Shown: positions 17,622 to 29,590 of the stretch, in pieces
Layout: each line of letters starts with the position of its first letter
How positions within the stretch are numbered: the stretch's first letter is position 1
From: Streptococcus sciuri
GTDB lineage: Bacteria > Bacillota > Bacilli > Lactobacillales > Streptococcaceae
Direction: 5' to 3'
Length of the DNA stretch: 64,000 bases
NCBI RefSeq assembly: GCF_024814375.1
Contig: NZ_JANUXX010000003.1
Span: forward strand, 1-64,000
Program-made: the position numbers and the translations under genes
The notes under the pieces: model-generated
The model's input: only the letters and a program-made list of their open reading frames with translations
What the model was told of the DNA's origin: nothing
Databases searched by the model: none

Positions 17622-19286
17622 TTACTTTAAGTGTCGTAATAACTCATCGCGAAAAACTTTTTCTAATTGATTACGCAAGACATACCGTTCAGACTCATCC
17701 TTGATATGATTTCCCAATAATTGATCCAAATCCTGCGATAAATCATCGTGTGTCCTCTTGCCATTGGAATAGACAAAAGACACTAGACGAATGATGTCAT
17801 CATTGGTCAATACAGAATTAACTACCAACATAGGAAGTTTCGTCTCAATCCCATCGCTTGTTGCAATAACAGCATCAGCTGAGACAATATCTCTGACACT
17901 ATTAAACTGTTCAGAGGTAAAAACCGCTTCGATGTTTGCCTGAGGAATGTAGCGCTGGCATTGCTTGAGCAAAAACTTACGAGAGCCTATGCCTTCATCA
18001 CATACTAAGATAAGTCTAGGTTGATAGTGATCCTGCACTCCAATATGATAAAGAGCCCCTCCGAGATGAATGGTCAAATAAGCGATATCATCGTCATTCA
18101 AACGAATAAACCAAGCGTCCTCCAAAATATGAGCACATGACTTTGTCATGGCAAAAAGATTGCCATATTTGGATTTTACTTGTTCTGTCATCGGATTTAA
18201 TGAGAAGATACCATAAGTCTTTCGGTAAAGTAGAGCTTTGCAATGAGTGAGCAATTGATTATTCAATTCATCCTTGTGCTCAAAAGAAACGTGATAAGTC
18301 CTTTCGCAATCATCTAAAAAGTCCTTAATCACATTGCGCATCGCATCAAAATCAGAACTACCATTGTGACTATCCTTATCTTTTCTAAAAGAAAGGAGTA
18401 ACATAGCAATGATGCTGATTTCAACATCATCATAGGCAACATGAAACCTTTCTTCAAAGTCTTTTGCAATACGCTCAGCAATATGATACTCAATACGCTC
18501 TTTTGCCAGTAAAAATTCTTTTTCTAAGCGTTTTCTTTCATTGGAGCTGATAACCATATTGCGATAGCTCATCAATAGATACGGTAAAATATTAAACATA
18601 AACGCACTATCTTGCGTATTCAACTTTTTACCAAGTTCTTTTTTAGACTCATCTAATAATTGACGTAAATAATCAAGTTTAGGTTGAGAAAACAGCTTAT
18701 CATAGCCTGTAGATACCACTATCTTATCATGCATGATTTTTTGAAAGCTACCAGACTCTGTGGTATAGATGTTGTAGAGAGTCCGATGAACAAACTGCAT
18801 TTTAGCCAAAGGGTGAGCTTCTAAGTAATAACCTCTCGTCTTTGTCACATGAATTTTCACATTATACTGATCTAAAGATAAGCGTTCACGCAAGCTATTA
18901 AGATCATTGAGCACAGTGTTTCGTGAGACTTCTGTCAGCTGCATAAGCTTCTCAAGGGTCACACGGCTATCAGCCACTGCAATGTAAATCAATAGCAAAC
19001 ATATCCGCTCGTGACTACTCATAACATAGCTATAAGCATCTAGCTCCTTTAGTAGCTTTTGGCAAGCCTTTTTTTGATTCTCACTCAGAACAATACCCAC
19101 ACGTGGAAAACTCACTATCTTTTCCACATCATCTGATAAAGATTCATTAATCTTATCTAAATGATAATAGATTTTTCGTCGTGACTGTCCTAAATGTTTT
19201 GAAATCGCCATAACCGTCTCTGGTTCATCAAGAGAAATCAAGTAAGACAGTAGTGCCGAACTCTTCTTATCAAGCACAATCACCAT
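17622..19286 (-). CDS. BglG/PRD-type transcriptional regulator of the ula genes
   Basis: A 554-residue regulator. Two N-terminal helix-turn-helix blocks (about residues 5-60, then VSRNTVLNDLNSLRERLS near 120) are followed by two PRD domains with conserved His (HIAERIAKDFEERF; YLTIHLGGALYH). Then comes an EIIB-like domain beginning LILVCDEGIGSRKFLLKQC, with Cys at the phosphorylation position. I see no C-terminal EIIA-like domain. PRD activators of this kind are controlled by PTS phosphorylation. The position beside ulaFEDCBA makes it the probable UlaR, with the palindromes before ulaA and ulaG as candidate sites. An AGGAG site supports the ATG. Confidence 0.88.
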   Translation of the reverse strand: MVIVLDKKSSALLSYLISLDEPETVMAISKHLGQSRRKIYYHLDKINESLSDDVEKIVSFPRVGIVLSENQKKACQKLLKELDAYSYVMSSHERICLLLIYIAVADSRVTLEKLMQLTEVSRNTVLNDLNSLRERLSLDQYNVKIHVTKTRGYYLEAHPLAKMQFVHRTLYNIYTTESGSFQKIMHDKIVVSTGYDKLFSQPKLDYLRQLLDESKKELGKKLNTQDSAFMFNILPYLLMSYRNMVISSNERKRLEKEFLLAKERIEYHIAERIAKDFEERFHVAYDDVEISIIAMLLLSFRKDKDSHNGSSDFDAMRNVIKDFLDDCERTYHVSFEHKDELNNQLLTHCKALLYRKTYGIFSLNPMTEQVKSKYGNLFAMTKSCAHILEDAWFIRLNDDDIAYLTIHLGGALYHIGVQDHYQPRLILVCDEGIGSRKFLLKQCQRYIPQANIEAVFTSEQFNSVRDIVSADAVIATSDGIETKLPMLVVNSVLTNDDIIRLVSFVYSNGKRTHDDLSQDLDQLLGNHIKDESERYVLRNQLEKVFRDELLRHLK

Positions 19287-19367
19287 GTGTTCTCCTTTTA
19301 TGAAATTACTTACATTATATCATGTTTTTCATAAAAATGCTTGCGTATAATTGACTCCTTAAAAAGC

Positions 19368-20012
19368 TTATTTTTTAAAAGCAGCCCAGTCTTTCATAAA
19401 GGTTGCAATACCTTGGTCTGTTAATGGATGTGAGAAAAGTTTGGCAAAAACTGTATCTGGGATAGTTGCAATGTGTGCACCTCGCTTAGCTACACCTTCC
19501 ACATGAGGAAGCCCACGAATACTTGCTGCAATAATCTCAGCGTTATAACCGTAAAAATCAATAATATGGCGCAAATCTTCTATAAGAGCATAGGCATCTG
19601 TCCCTATATCCTCTAATCGTCCGATAAATGGACTGATATAAGTCGCACCAGCTTTAATAGCTGAGAGACCTTGAGAGACAGTAAAGATAAGGGTTACATT
19701 CGTTTTGATATTTTCTTTTGAAAGGACATTTACTGCAGCTAGTCCTTCTTCTGTCATTGGAATTTTAATAATAACATTATCAGCCCATTTTGAGATGTTA
19801 CGGGCTTCTTCAATCATCTCTTCACGTGTAAGACCTGTTACTTCTGCACTAACAGGTCCATTCACAATAGTACATATTTCTTTGATGACAGTCTCAAAAT
19901 CACGTCCTTCACGTGAAATGATAGTCGGATTAGTCGTTACTCCATCCACAATTCCTAATGCATTTAAGCGTCTGATTTCATCAACATTGGCAGTATCTAA
20001 AAAGTATTTCAT
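19368..20012 (-). CDS. fsa: fructose-6-phosphate aldolase / small transaldolase
   Basis: A 214-residue class I aldolase of the TalC/FsaA (TAL) family. It starts [20 protein letters not shown], with [15 protein letters not shown], the Schiff-base Lys83 in NVIIKIPMT, and [11 protein letters not shown]. Members either cleave fructose 6-phosphate to dihydroxyacetone and glyceraldehyde 3-phosphate or act as transaldolases; sequence alone does not decide. It probably ends the ula operon and lies between ulaF and the regulator. An AAAGGGAT site precedes the ATG. The 138-base gap before it contains a strong hairpin. Confidence 0.9.
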   Translation of the reverse strand: MKYFLDTANVDEIRRLNALGIVDGVTTNPTIISREGRDFETVIKEICTIVNGPVSAEVTGLTREEMIEEARNISKWADNVIIKIPMTEEGLAAVNVLSKENIKTNVTLIFTVSQGLSAIKAGATYISPFIGRLEDIGTDAYALIEDLRHIIDFYGYNAEIIAASIRGLPHVEGVAKRGAHIATIPDTVFAKLFSHPLTDQGIATFMKDWAAFKK

Positions 20013-20047
20013 CTATAGTAATCCCTTTCATTTTTTTGATAAGAAAA

Positions 20048-20070
20048 GCGAGATAGGAAATTTATCTCGC
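20048..20070 (-). terminator. hairpin between ulaF and the aldolase gene
   Basis: Perfect 8-bp stem GCGAGATA / TATCTCGC with a 7-base loop, followed on the minus strand by TTTTCTT. It could be a partial terminator or RNA-processing site lowering aldolase expression relative to ulaA-F. Confidence 0.5.
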
Positions 20071-20150
20071 CAATAGTGGAGATAGTTATGCAAAAATAGT
20101 GATAACTGCTTACTATACAGCCACAACTATCTGACAATAAGGAAGAAGTA

Positions 20151-20867
20151 CTAGTGGTTATCTCCTTTTTGACCGTAATAAGCATTTGGACCATGTTTTC
20201 GAAGGTAGTGCTTATCCATAATGTATTTTGGTGCAGGTTCAACCCGTGGGTTGATTTGCTCGGTTAAACGGTTCATCTTTGCAACTTCTTCAAAAACAAC
20301 TGCATGGTAAACTGCTTGTGCTGGATCTTTACCCCAAGTAAATGGACCGTGATTGCGAACAACGATACCAGGAACAGCAACTGGGTCTAAGTCACGATTT
20401 GCAAATTCTTCAATGATGACTGTACCAGTTTCTTTTTCGTAAGCAGAGTTCACTTCATCTGCTGTCAATGAACGTGCACATGGGATTGGTCCATAAAAGT
20501 AGTCTGCGTGTGTTGTCCCGTAAAATGGAATATCACGACCTGCCTGTGCCCAACCAACTGCTTCTGTTGAGTGCGTGTGCACGATTCCACCAATTTCCGG
20601 CCATGCTTTATAAAGCTCAACGTGTGTAGGAAGGTCAGATGATGGATTGAGGTCTCCTTCAACGATGTTTCCATCAAGATCGGTCACTACCATGTTTTCT
20701 GGTGTGAGTTTGTCATAATCAACACCTGATGGCTTGATAACGATAAGCCCTGCTTCACGATCAACTTCTGACACATTACCCCAAGTAAATTTAACTAAGC
20801 CATGTTTTGGTAGGGATACGTTGGCTTCGTACACACGTTGACGCATTTCTTTTAGTGATTTTGGCAT
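20151..20867 (-). CDS. ulaF: L-ribulose-5-phosphate 4-epimerase
   Basis: A 238-residue zinc enzyme of the class II aldolase/AraD family that converts L-ribulose 5-phosphate to D-xylulose 5-phosphate, the last dedicated step of ascorbate use. Zinc ligands are in VHTHSTEAVGWAQ (HxH) and RNHGPFTWG; the catalytic Asp/Tyr region is PFYGTTHADYF. The ATG shares one base with the ulaE stop (TAATG), so the two are translationally coupled. Araban genes are absent and the neighbours are ulaD/E, so the ula name is preferred to araD. Confidence 0.93.
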   Translation of the reverse strand: MPKSLKEMRQRVYEANVSLPKHGLVKFTWGNVSEVDREAGLIVIKPSGVDYDKLTPENMVVTDLDGNIVEGDLNPSSDLPTHVELYKAWPEIGGIVHTHSTEAVGWAQAGRDIPFYGTTHADYFYGPIPCARSLTADEVNSAYEKETGTVIIEEFANRDLDPVAVPGIVVRNHGPFTWGKDPAQAVYHAVVFEEVAKMNRLTEQINPRVEPAPKYIMDKHYLRKHGPNAYYGQKGDNH

Positions 20868-21730
20868 TATTTTAACCCCGCTTTCTCAATCAATGGGTAG
20901 AGGAAGTCCTGTGCTTCTTTAATAGCTGCACGTGTTTCTTCTACAGTTTCACAATTTTCAGACCACATTTCAATCAAGAAAGGTCCTTGATAATTGGTTT
21001 GTTTCAAGACAGCAAACATGTTGTCCCAATCCACACAACCTTGTCCAAATGGCACATCACGGAATTGCCCCTTAGAAGTTTCTGTTACAGCATAGGTATC
21101 TTTCAAATGAAGGGCTGCAATAGAGCGATGTCCTAGATAAAATTCGCTATAAATATCATTATGCCATGCAGAAACATTTCCAGTATCTGGATAGACAAAT
21201 AGATATGGTGAATCAATCTCTTTTTCTACTGCCAAGTATTTCTCAATCGAATTGATAAATGGGTCGTCCATAATCTCAATCGCTAACATCACCTGTGCTT
21301 GCTCTGCCCAATCACATGCTTGACGCAAGTTCTTGATGAAGCGAGCACGGGTTTCTGGTGATTTTTCTTCGTAATAGACATCATAACCTGCAAGTTGAAT
21401 GACACGAACACCTAAATCTTGAGCCAACTCGATACATTGTTTCATGGTTTCAAGGGATTTAGCTTCAAGAGCTGGGTCATTAGAACCTAGAGGGTATCTG
21501 CGGTGTCCTGAGAAACAAATGGTTGGAATACGAACGCCTGTCTCATAAATCGCCTTAACGACTTCTAGACGCTCTTTTTTGGTCCATTCTAAACGAGCCA
21601 AACGTGCGTCGCTTTCATCTACTGACATTTCTACAAAGTCAAAACCTAACTCTTTAGCAAATTGTAAACGCTCCAGCCAAGTAAAATGCTTGGGCGTTGC
21701 TTTTTCGTAAATTCCAATTGGTCTAGCCAT
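20867..21730 (-). CDS. ulaE: L-ribulose-5-phosphate 3-epimerase (UlaE)
   Basis: A 287-residue TIM-barrel epimerase that turns L-xylulose 5-phosphate into L-ribulose 5-phosphate. It starts MARPIGIYEKATPKHFTW. Metal and catalytic residues lie in FVEMSVDESDARLARL, ICFSGHRRYPLGS, LAIEIMDDPFINS and HLKDTYAVTE. A GGGGG ribosome site overlaps the end of ulaD, whose stop is 3 bases before this ATG. Tight packing with ulaD and ulaF fixes its role. Confidence 0.95.
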   Translation of the reverse strand: MARPIGIYEKATPKHFTWLERLQFAKELGFDFVEMSVDESDARLARLEWTKKERLEVVKAIYETGVRIPTICFSGHRRYPLGSNDPALEAKSLETMKQCIELAQDLGVRVIQLAGYDVYYEEKSPETRARFIKNLRQACDWAEQAQVMLAIEIMDDPFINSIEKYLAVEKEIDSPYLFVYPDTGNVSAWHNDIYSEFYLGHRSIAALHLKDTYAVTETSKGQFRDVPFGQGCVDWDNMFAVLKQTNYQGPFLIEMWSENCETVEETRAAIKEAQDFLYPLIEKAGLK

Positions 21731-21733
21731 GGT

Positions 21734-22399
21734 TTACCCCCAAATACGACGAATTTCATCCTTAAATTCACGAGCTGCTGCTGCTGGATCCGGTGCCTCA
21801 GTGATACCACGACCAGCGATAAAGGTAAAGACATCTACACCTTCAAAGAGTTTCAAAGTGGCCACATCAAGACCACCTGTTACAGAAACACGGAAGCCCA
21901 TTTCAACCAATTTTTTCACTTTGTTAAGGTCTTTTTCACCCCAAGTTTCTCCAGCAAGAAGGGCATCACGAGATTGGTGATAAATCGCTTGAGAGATGCC
22001 AGCGTCAAGCCATGCTTGCGCATGTTCATAAGTCCAATCTCCGTAAAGTTCTACTTGGATTTCTCCCTTATCACCACGAACTTCTTGGATAGCTTTCAAA
22101 GCTGCTTTCATGGTTGGAATAGTTGCTGAACAGATACAAGTCATCCAGTCTGCACCACGAACAGCATTATTTTTAGCAACAGTTCCTCCAGCGTCCGCAC
22201 ATTTTGTATCAGCTACGATGATTTTATCAGGGAAAAGGTTACGTAATACTTCTACCAATTCACTACCAACTTGGAGAAGACAGACAGTACCTGCTTCGAT
22301 AACGTCTACCTCATGACCAACAGACACTGCTGCTTTAATGGCACCTTGCAAATCAGAATGGTCGAGAGCTACTTGTAAATTCGGTAATTGTTTTGTCAT
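21734..22399 (-). CDS. ulaD: 3-keto-L-gulonate-6-phosphate decarboxylase
   Basis: A 221-residue TIM-barrel enzyme of the OMP-decarboxylase superfamily that yields L-xylulose 5-phosphate and CO2. The superfamily signature DxKxxD is in VADTKCADAGGT, with an N-terminal QVALDHSDL strand and the phosphate-binding end VTGGL...FIAGRGITEAPDP. It resembles hexulose-phosphate synthase in fold; operon context decides. An AAAGGAG site lies 9 bases before the ATG. It follows ulaC by 41 bases. Confidence 0.95.
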   Translation of the reverse strand: MTKQLPNLQVALDHSDLQGAIKAAVSVGHEVDVIEAGTVCLLQVGSELVEVLRNLFPDKIIVADTKCADAGGTVAKNNAVRGADWMTCICSATIPTMKAALKAIQEVRGDKGEIQVELYGDWTYEHAQAWLDAGISQAIYHQSRDALLAGETWGEKDLNKVKKLVEMGFRVSVTGGLDVATLKLFEGVDVFTFIAGRGITEAPDPAAAAREFKDEIRRIWG

Positions 22400-22440
22400 T
22401 TCTAATCGCTCCTTTTTAATGATATAAGTCTTTCTAACCT

Positions 22441-22923
22441 TTAGTCAAAGTCAAATCCTTCAAGATATGGACTGTCTTTAGATTCCTCAACAAGAGCAAG
22501 TACATCTTCAGGACTCTTGCAAGCAAGTAGGCGATCAATAGCATTGTCTAACTCAAATAAAGCAATAATTTGAGGAATAGCTACTGATGCGTGAATAGCT
22601 GAACTCGTTGCAGCAAGCGTCAATAAGACTGACACTTCCTTGCCATCTGTAAAGGTAACAGGCTCTGTCAACGTAATCAATGAGAAAGCATCACGTTTTA
22701 CACCAGCTTCGGGACGAGCATGTGGCATTGCCATACCTGGTGTCAAGATATAGTAAGGACCATGTTCTTTTGTAGAAGCAATGATAGCATCATAATATTC
22801 TGGAAGAACAGCTCCACTCTCAATCAAAGGGTCAACAGATAATTTAACCGCCTCTTGCCAATCAGTGGCTGTTAATCCAAGGCGAATAGAATCGTTTTCA
22901 ATAAATGCCGTCTTTAAATCCAT
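22441..22923 (-). CDS. ulaC: ascorbate-specific PTS EIIA
   Basis: A 160-residue cytoplasmic phosphocarrier of the mannitol/fructose-type EIIA fold. The phosphorylated His is in PGMAMPHARPEAGV, and LLTLAATSSAIHASVAIPQI follows. It passes phosphate from HPr to UlaB. A GAGGA site supports the start. It is the only EIIA in the window, so it might also serve the orphan GatC-type EIIC at 12151 (speculation). Confidence 0.93.
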   Translation of the reverse strand: MDLKTAFIENDSIRLGLTATDWQEAVKLSVDPLIESGAVLPEYYDAIIASTKEHGPYYILTPGMAMPHARPEAGVKRDAFSLITLTEPVTFTDGKEVSVLLTLAATSSAIHASVAIPQIIALFELDNAIDRLLACKSPEDVLALVEESKDSPYLEGFDFD

Positions 22924-22966
22924 GATAAATCCTCTTTACTTTCTATCTTTCTAATAAATAAGGGAG

Positions 22967-22984
22967 TAAGTGCCACATCACTTA
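22967..22984. promoter_or_regulatory. hairpin between ulaB and ulaC
   Basis: Perfect stem TAAGTG / CACTTA with a 6-base loop in a 145-base gap, with no T-tract. It is a candidate RNA-processing site or stabilising structure. Confidence 0.35.
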
Positions 22985-23068
22985 TAAGATGACAACTCAC
23001 CCCCTAAAAAACTATTGATACATCATTCTAATTAAAAATTCTTATAATACAGATTGTATCGTCCTATC

Positions 23069-23350
23069 TTATGAAAGAGCAGCTTCTAGTTTCGTTTTGA
23101 TTTCATTATCATCCATGAGATTATCAAGTCCGATAAGTTTACCATTTGTACGTCCATCCAATTCATGGATAAGATGGTTAGATGCGACAACGATGTCATA
23201 ACCTGAAGCCAATCCTTTTGCCTCACCAACTGAGCAAGATGCTGATTCAATACTTGTAACACCAAGTTGACGAAGAGCGTTCTCAACTTTCATTTTAATA
23301 ACCATTGATGAACCCATACCGTTTCCACATGCTGTAAGTACTTTAACCAT
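23069..23350 (-). CDS. ulaB: ascorbate-specific PTS EIIB
   Basis: A 93-residue phosphocysteine carrier. The active-site loop VLTACGNGMGSSM places the phosphorylated Cys at residue 8. The fold continues with SIESASCSVGEAKG and DIVVASNHLIHEL. It transfers phosphate from UlaC to ascorbate bound in UlaA. A GGAGG site precedes the ATG. It follows ulaA by 63 bases. Confidence 0.94.
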   Translation of the reverse strand: MVKVLTACGNGMGSSMVIKMKVENALRQLGVTSIESASCSVGEAKGLASGYDIVVASNHLIHELDGRTNGKLIGLDNLMDDNEIKTKLEAALS

Positions 23351-23413
23351 AATATTTTTCCTCCGAAATTTTATTTATTTTATTTTTTATAAAGAGTTCG
23401 ACACTACTAAGCA

Positions 23414-24865
23414 TTACTCACCTTGAGCTTCGCCTCGATAGTAAGCTTCTTTGTCTTTTGCTTTGGCAAATTGAAGTTGCGGAATAATAAGTAAGAACAA
23501 GCAAACCACCACGTAACCAATAACACCAAGGTACTTGAAGAGATAAGCAAATGGTAGCCAAGGAATATCTAAATCAATATTTCCATGATAACCACCAACG
23601 AGACCCAAAAGGCTAACAGCTAAAGCTCCCAGTGCAACTTGAATAATACCTGAAATGAAAGAAAGTATAAATGCTGCTTTCCAACCACCACGTTTGTCAG
23701 CATATACTGCAATTGCTGCATTATCAAAGAATACAGGAACAAAACCAGTGATGATAAGAACAGGATTTTTAAAGACAATCAAGAGCACAATTGTTATCAA
23801 TTGACCAACAAGACCAGTTGCAAAACCAAAGAGAACGGCACTTGGTGAGCCAAAACCAAATGATGCTGCAACATCGACTGCTGGAAATGAACCAGGAAGT
23901 AATTTATTTGAAATACCTTGGAAAGCATTGGTCAATTCACCAACGAACATACGCACACCTTGCATCAAGATAAAGAGATAAACTGAGAACGTAAATGCTG
24001 TCTGTAAAACATACATGAAGAACGCTTGTTTTTCAGGATTATAAAGTGTCCCTGATGTGATAACTTTAGCATTCGCCATGATGTCTGGACCTAGTACGTA
24101 TAGAATAGCCCCAAAGAATACAAGCATCAAGGTTGCTGAAGCAACAACTGTATCGTGGAAGATATTCAAGAAAGTCGGTAATTTGAGATTATCTAGATTT
24201 TCCTCTTTTTTGCCTAGCTTTGGTGCAACTTTATCGACAAACCAGATAGCAAATTGTTGTTGATGACCGATAGCAAAACCGCCACCACCCGTTAAACGTT
24301 GCGTAGGTTCAACAGTCATATTTGAACTGACCGCCCAGTATAAACCACAGACAATACCGACAGCTAGAGTTGCTACTAATTCATTAACTTGGAAAGTTGG
24401 AATAAGAAGTACCATAACAGTGATTGTCGCAGCCTGTTGCACCATGATATGACCTGTGATAAATAGAGTCCGAATCTTTGTCAGCTTACGAAGTGCAACC
24501 AATAAGATATTGATGAAGAAACCTACCAACAAAGCTGATGTAGCCACACCAACAAATTTTGGAAATGTTTCTGCAATTTTTTCATTAGCAGATGTTAAAC
24601 CAAAGTAAGGGTCGATGACAGCTGCACCGATGTTAAATTTGTAGTTCAAAGCTGTTAAGATTGGACGGAAAGTACCAACCAACCCCCCAGCAGCTACATC
24701 TAAAATCATGTAACCAACTGTTGCTTTTATAAACCCAGCAAAAACATCATACCAAGGCTTTTTCAGTAACGCATATCCTATCAAAACCAAGATACCAACG
24801 AAGAAGGCGGGTTTTTGCAGAATGTTTTGCGAAAACCAATTGAGAATATCCATAAGGAAACCCAT
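23414..24865 (-). CDS. ulaA: ascorbate-specific PTS EIIC permease
   Basis: A 483-residue membrane permease of the UlaA family with about 11 spans. Family hallmarks are LVGTFRPILTALNYKF, the loop RLTGGGGFAIGHQQQFAIW, VFFDNAAIAVYADKRGGW and the C-terminal PWLPFAYLFKYLG. It imports L-ascorbate and, with UlaB/C, releases it as ascorbate 6-phosphate. An AAGGAG site lies before the ATG. It is the first gene of the ulaA-B-C-D-E-F(-aldolase) operon, under a promoter that matches that of ulaG. Confidence 0.96.
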   Translation of the reverse strand: MGFLMDILNWFSQNILQKPAFFVGILVLIGYALLKKPWYDVFAGFIKATVGYMILDVAAGGLVGTFRPILTALNYKFNIGAAVIDPYFGLTSANEKIAETFPKFVGVATSALLVGFFINILLVALRKLTKIRTLFITGHIMVQQAATITVMVLLIPTFQVNELVATLAVGIVCGLYWAVSSNMTVEPTQRLTGGGGFAIGHQQQFAIWFVDKVAPKLGKKEENLDNLKLPTFLNIFHDTVVASATLMLVFFGAILYVLGPDIMANAKVITSGTLYNPEKQAFFMYVLQTAFTFSVYLFILMQGVRMFVGELTNAFQGISNKLLPGSFPAVDVAASFGFGSPSAVLFGFATGLVGQLITIVLLIVFKNPVLIITGFVPVFFDNAAIAVYADKRGGWKAAFILSFISGIIQVALGALAVSLLGLVGGYHGNIDLDIPWLPFAYLFKYLGVIGYVVVCLFLLIIPQLQFAKAKDKEAYYRGEAQGE

Positions 24866-24914
24866 AACATTTCTCCTTTTTAATTTTTTAGTTGTCGAAC
24901 GTTCTTACAATAGT

Positions 24915-24938
24915 AGTATACAAAAGAATACGCTTACA
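24915..24938 (-). promoter_or_regulatory. ulaA promoter -10 and cre-like site
   Basis: On the minus strand TGTAAGCGTATTCT (24938-24925) differs from the CcpA consensus at two positions and is followed by the -10 box TATACT (24920-24915). No good -35 is present. The arrangement mirrors the ulaG promoter. Confidence 0.6.
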
Positions 24939-24953
24939 AAAAAGAGCAAAAAA

Positions 24954-24969
24954 CACACAGTTATGTGTG
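24954..24969. promoter_or_regulatory. palindrome upstream of ulaA (possible UlaR box)
   Basis: Perfect arms CACACA / TGTGTG around GTTA. Its centre is 44 bp from the -10 centre, exactly as for the AACACA-GGTA-TGTGTT palindrome before ulaG. A class II activator site is the simplest reading. Confidence 0.65.
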
Positions 24970-25026
24970 CAAAACTAGACTCACTAACCTCCCCTTGCTG
25001 TTTTGCTTGCTTTTTGAGTTAATCAT

Positions 25027-25055
25027 AAAAAAATAGACTGGATAACCAGTCTATT
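25027..25055 (-). terminator. ezrA terminator
   Basis: Stem AATAGACTGG / CCAGTCTATT with a 4-base loop, then a T-run on the minus strand. The stem overlaps the ezrA stop codon. Confidence 0.88.
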
Positions 25056-26778
25056 ATAAAAATATTCTCTCACGTGTTTTTTCATAAGAGCTAACAAAGC
25101 GATCCGTCACACCTGATTCTACAAGTTCCAGCGCATTTGAAATTTCATCAAAAGACGCAGCGTAGTTATTATCCACTTCAAACAATCTGAGCGCATGCTC
25201 AAAACTTTGCTGAATACTAGGTTCAAAACTACGGTAACGATTTGAATATTGAAGCAATTGCTCTGTAAGCACGGCATCTTGCACAACCTGATAGGCAGAT
25301 TCTTCCAGATTATGAATGGCATTTGTTGCTACTTCAGACAAACGGCTCACCGACATAATATCAATGCGTTCACGACTCAACTCATCCATCAGAGCTTCTA
25401 ATTGTGAACTTGTTGTAAAGAAAAGACTCATAAAATCTTGAGGAATTCCCGGTAAATTACGTTTTTCCATGAAACGTTTGATAACATACAGACGATTGAT
25501 GTAGTCATCAACATTTTGTCTAGCCATTACTTCGATTTTTTTCAAATCCTGAATCTCGTGATAAAGATCCATCTGCTCATTTTCAACTTCACCAAGCTTT
25601 TTCAAAGCCTTATTAAAAAGGACTTGTAATTCTGAAAATGGCTTATCAGCTTTTTCAAAGGAAGTCACAAATGGTATAACATCATGCTCGATAGTTCCCA
25701 GCTCACGTACGAAAGGACGGACAGTCAAGTTATTATTTTCTGTTAGAATATAACGAATAGATAAGCGATGAATCTCTTTTTCTAGTTTCGTCGTATTTTC
25801 CTTAGCATGTGCAAGATATTTTGGCAAACGTTTACTGTCACGCCTAGCGACTTTTTGTGCCTCTATTTCACGCTCAAAAAGCTGATAAAGTGCATCAATC
25901 TTAGCTTGAATGCTTTCATTTTCCTCATGCGCACGATCAAGATCTAGTGTCACTAACTCAGAACCATTTGCTCGAATATCATCACGAACTTCTTGAAAAC
26001 GTGCTTCAATATCCTTTTCAGGAAAATGATAGTTAGCCTCCAGAAGGTGTTTGTAACCATTTTCTAAATCATCCATCTGATCAGGAAAATCATCCTCTAG
26101 CTTGGCGACAATCGCTGGGATTTGTTCAGAAATCTGACCTAGCGCAATCGTATGCTCTTCAGCTCGATCTAACACTTCTGAAGCTTCCAAGGGATCACCT
26201 GTTGAGTTTAAAGTGACAAACTGTGAAAATTCCGCTTCGATGTTATTCAGCTGTTTTTCTATTTCTGGCATGGTTGTGCCAAAATTATCTTCATTTTCCT
26301 TGATATTTTTTTGAAGCAATTCATACAAGTCGAGTGCATGTGTCACACGTGCGCTATTTTTTTCTTCCTGCTCTTTTAAGATGGACAGAGCTTCACGGAT
26401 GGCAGCAATATCCTCTTCAGCAAGAGTGAGTTGGCTATCAGCATTGTCAATTTCATGCTTTGCTTTAATAAAATTAAAAGTATTATTGAAATTTTCTGCC
26501 TCTAAGGCATGTGCTTCAATTTCGGGAAAGACATTTTTAGAAACATCTGACCATTTTTGACTCCATTCTCTAAAGGTCGTCTGACTTTGACCTATGAGAT
26601 GGAGTGCTTTCACCGAATCAATTTCGTCTTGAACTGGCAAATCAAGTAGAGCTTGCTTGCGATCATCAAGGTTAGAGATGAGTGATTCATTACGCTTACG
26701 TAGAATCACTCCTGCTAGATAAGCTACTACCACAATAAGGACAATAGCTACCAGCAGCAAGATAAGTCCGCTAGACAT
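25054..26778 (-). CDS. ezrA: septation ring formation regulator EzrA
   Basis: A 574-residue protein with one N-terminal membrane span ([19 protein letters not shown]), then RKRNE and a long, almost entirely helical cytoplasmic part with spectrin-like coiled coils. It binds FtsZ and coordinates division-site placement and cell-wall synthesis. I use the start at 26778 (MSSGLIL) because GGAG lies 6 bases upstream of it; an upstream in-frame Met has no such site. It lies downstream of gyrB in the same direction, with a 134-base gap holding a GTAGCC/GGCTAC hairpin. Confidence 0.94.
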   Translation of the reverse strand: MSSGLILLLVAIVLIVVVAYLAGVILRKRNESLISNLDDRKQALLDLPVQDEIDSVKALHLIGQSQTTFREWSQKWSDVSKNVFPEIEAHALEAENFNNTFNFIKAKHEIDNADSQLTLAEEDIAAIREALSILKEQEEKNSARVTHALDLYELLQKNIKENEDNFGTTMPEIEKQLNNIEAEFSQFVTLNSTGDPLEASEVLDRAEEHTIALGQISEQIPAIVAKLEDDFPDQMDDLENGYKHLLEANYHFPEKDIEARFQEVRDDIRANGSELVTLDLDRAHEENESIQAKIDALYQLFEREIEAQKVARRDSKRLPKYLAHAKENTTKLEKEIHRLSIRYILTENNNLTVRPFVRELGTIEHDVIPFVTSFEKADKPFSELQVLFNKALKKLGEVENEQMDLYHEIQDLKKIEVMARQNVDDYINRLYVIKRFMEKRNLPGIPQDFMSLFFTTSSQLEALMDELSRERIDIMSVSRLSEVATNAIHNLEESAYQVVQDAVLTEQLLQYSNRYRSFEPSIQQSFEHALRLFEVDNNYAASFDEISNALELVESGVTDRFVSSYEKTRERIFL

Positions 26779-26912
26779 GAGTTTCTCCTTCATCATAATG
26801 AAGTAGCCTTATAAAACATAGGCTACTTTTATTTTTTTATGCAGCGTTTTTTACTAAAATGAACGTCTACGATTATACCATATTTCCCTGTTTTTTTCAA
26901 AAAACTTTAGTA

Positions 26913-29419
<2,507 letters not shown>

Positions 29420-29426
29420 ACCTATT

Positions 29427-29435
29427 ATTATACCA
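29427..29435 (-). promoter_or_regulatory. extended -10 promoter of HAD-gyrB
   Basis: TGGTATAAT on the minus strand. Seven bases (AATAGGT) separate it from the ATG at 29419, so transcription should begin at or within a base of the start codon. Confidence 0.6.
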
Positions 29436-29515
29436 TATTTTATATAAATAGTGGATTTCGATACTAATTTCCCAAAAATTTACGTGTCTTTTTCTTTAAG
29501 AAATACAGAAAAAGG

Positions 29516-29563
29516 TTGACAAACTTTGTGAAAAGATATACAATATATTTGTAAGCGATTCCA
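29516..29563 (+). promoter_or_regulatory. adhP promoter with cre site
   Basis: TTGACA (29516-29521), a 17-base spacer and TACAAT (29539-29544), followed by TGTAAGCGATTCCA (29550-29563), one mismatch from the cre consensus and placed to cover the transcription start. Repression by CcpA is likely. Confidence 0.7.
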
Positions 29564-29590
29564 AAGTGGTTTATATAAGGAGGTATTATC

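Noticed and set aside
26790-26845. GTAGCC/GGCTAC hairpin before ezrA as the gyrB terminator
   Set aside because: The T-run is on the wrong side for minus-strand transcription, so its role is unclear.
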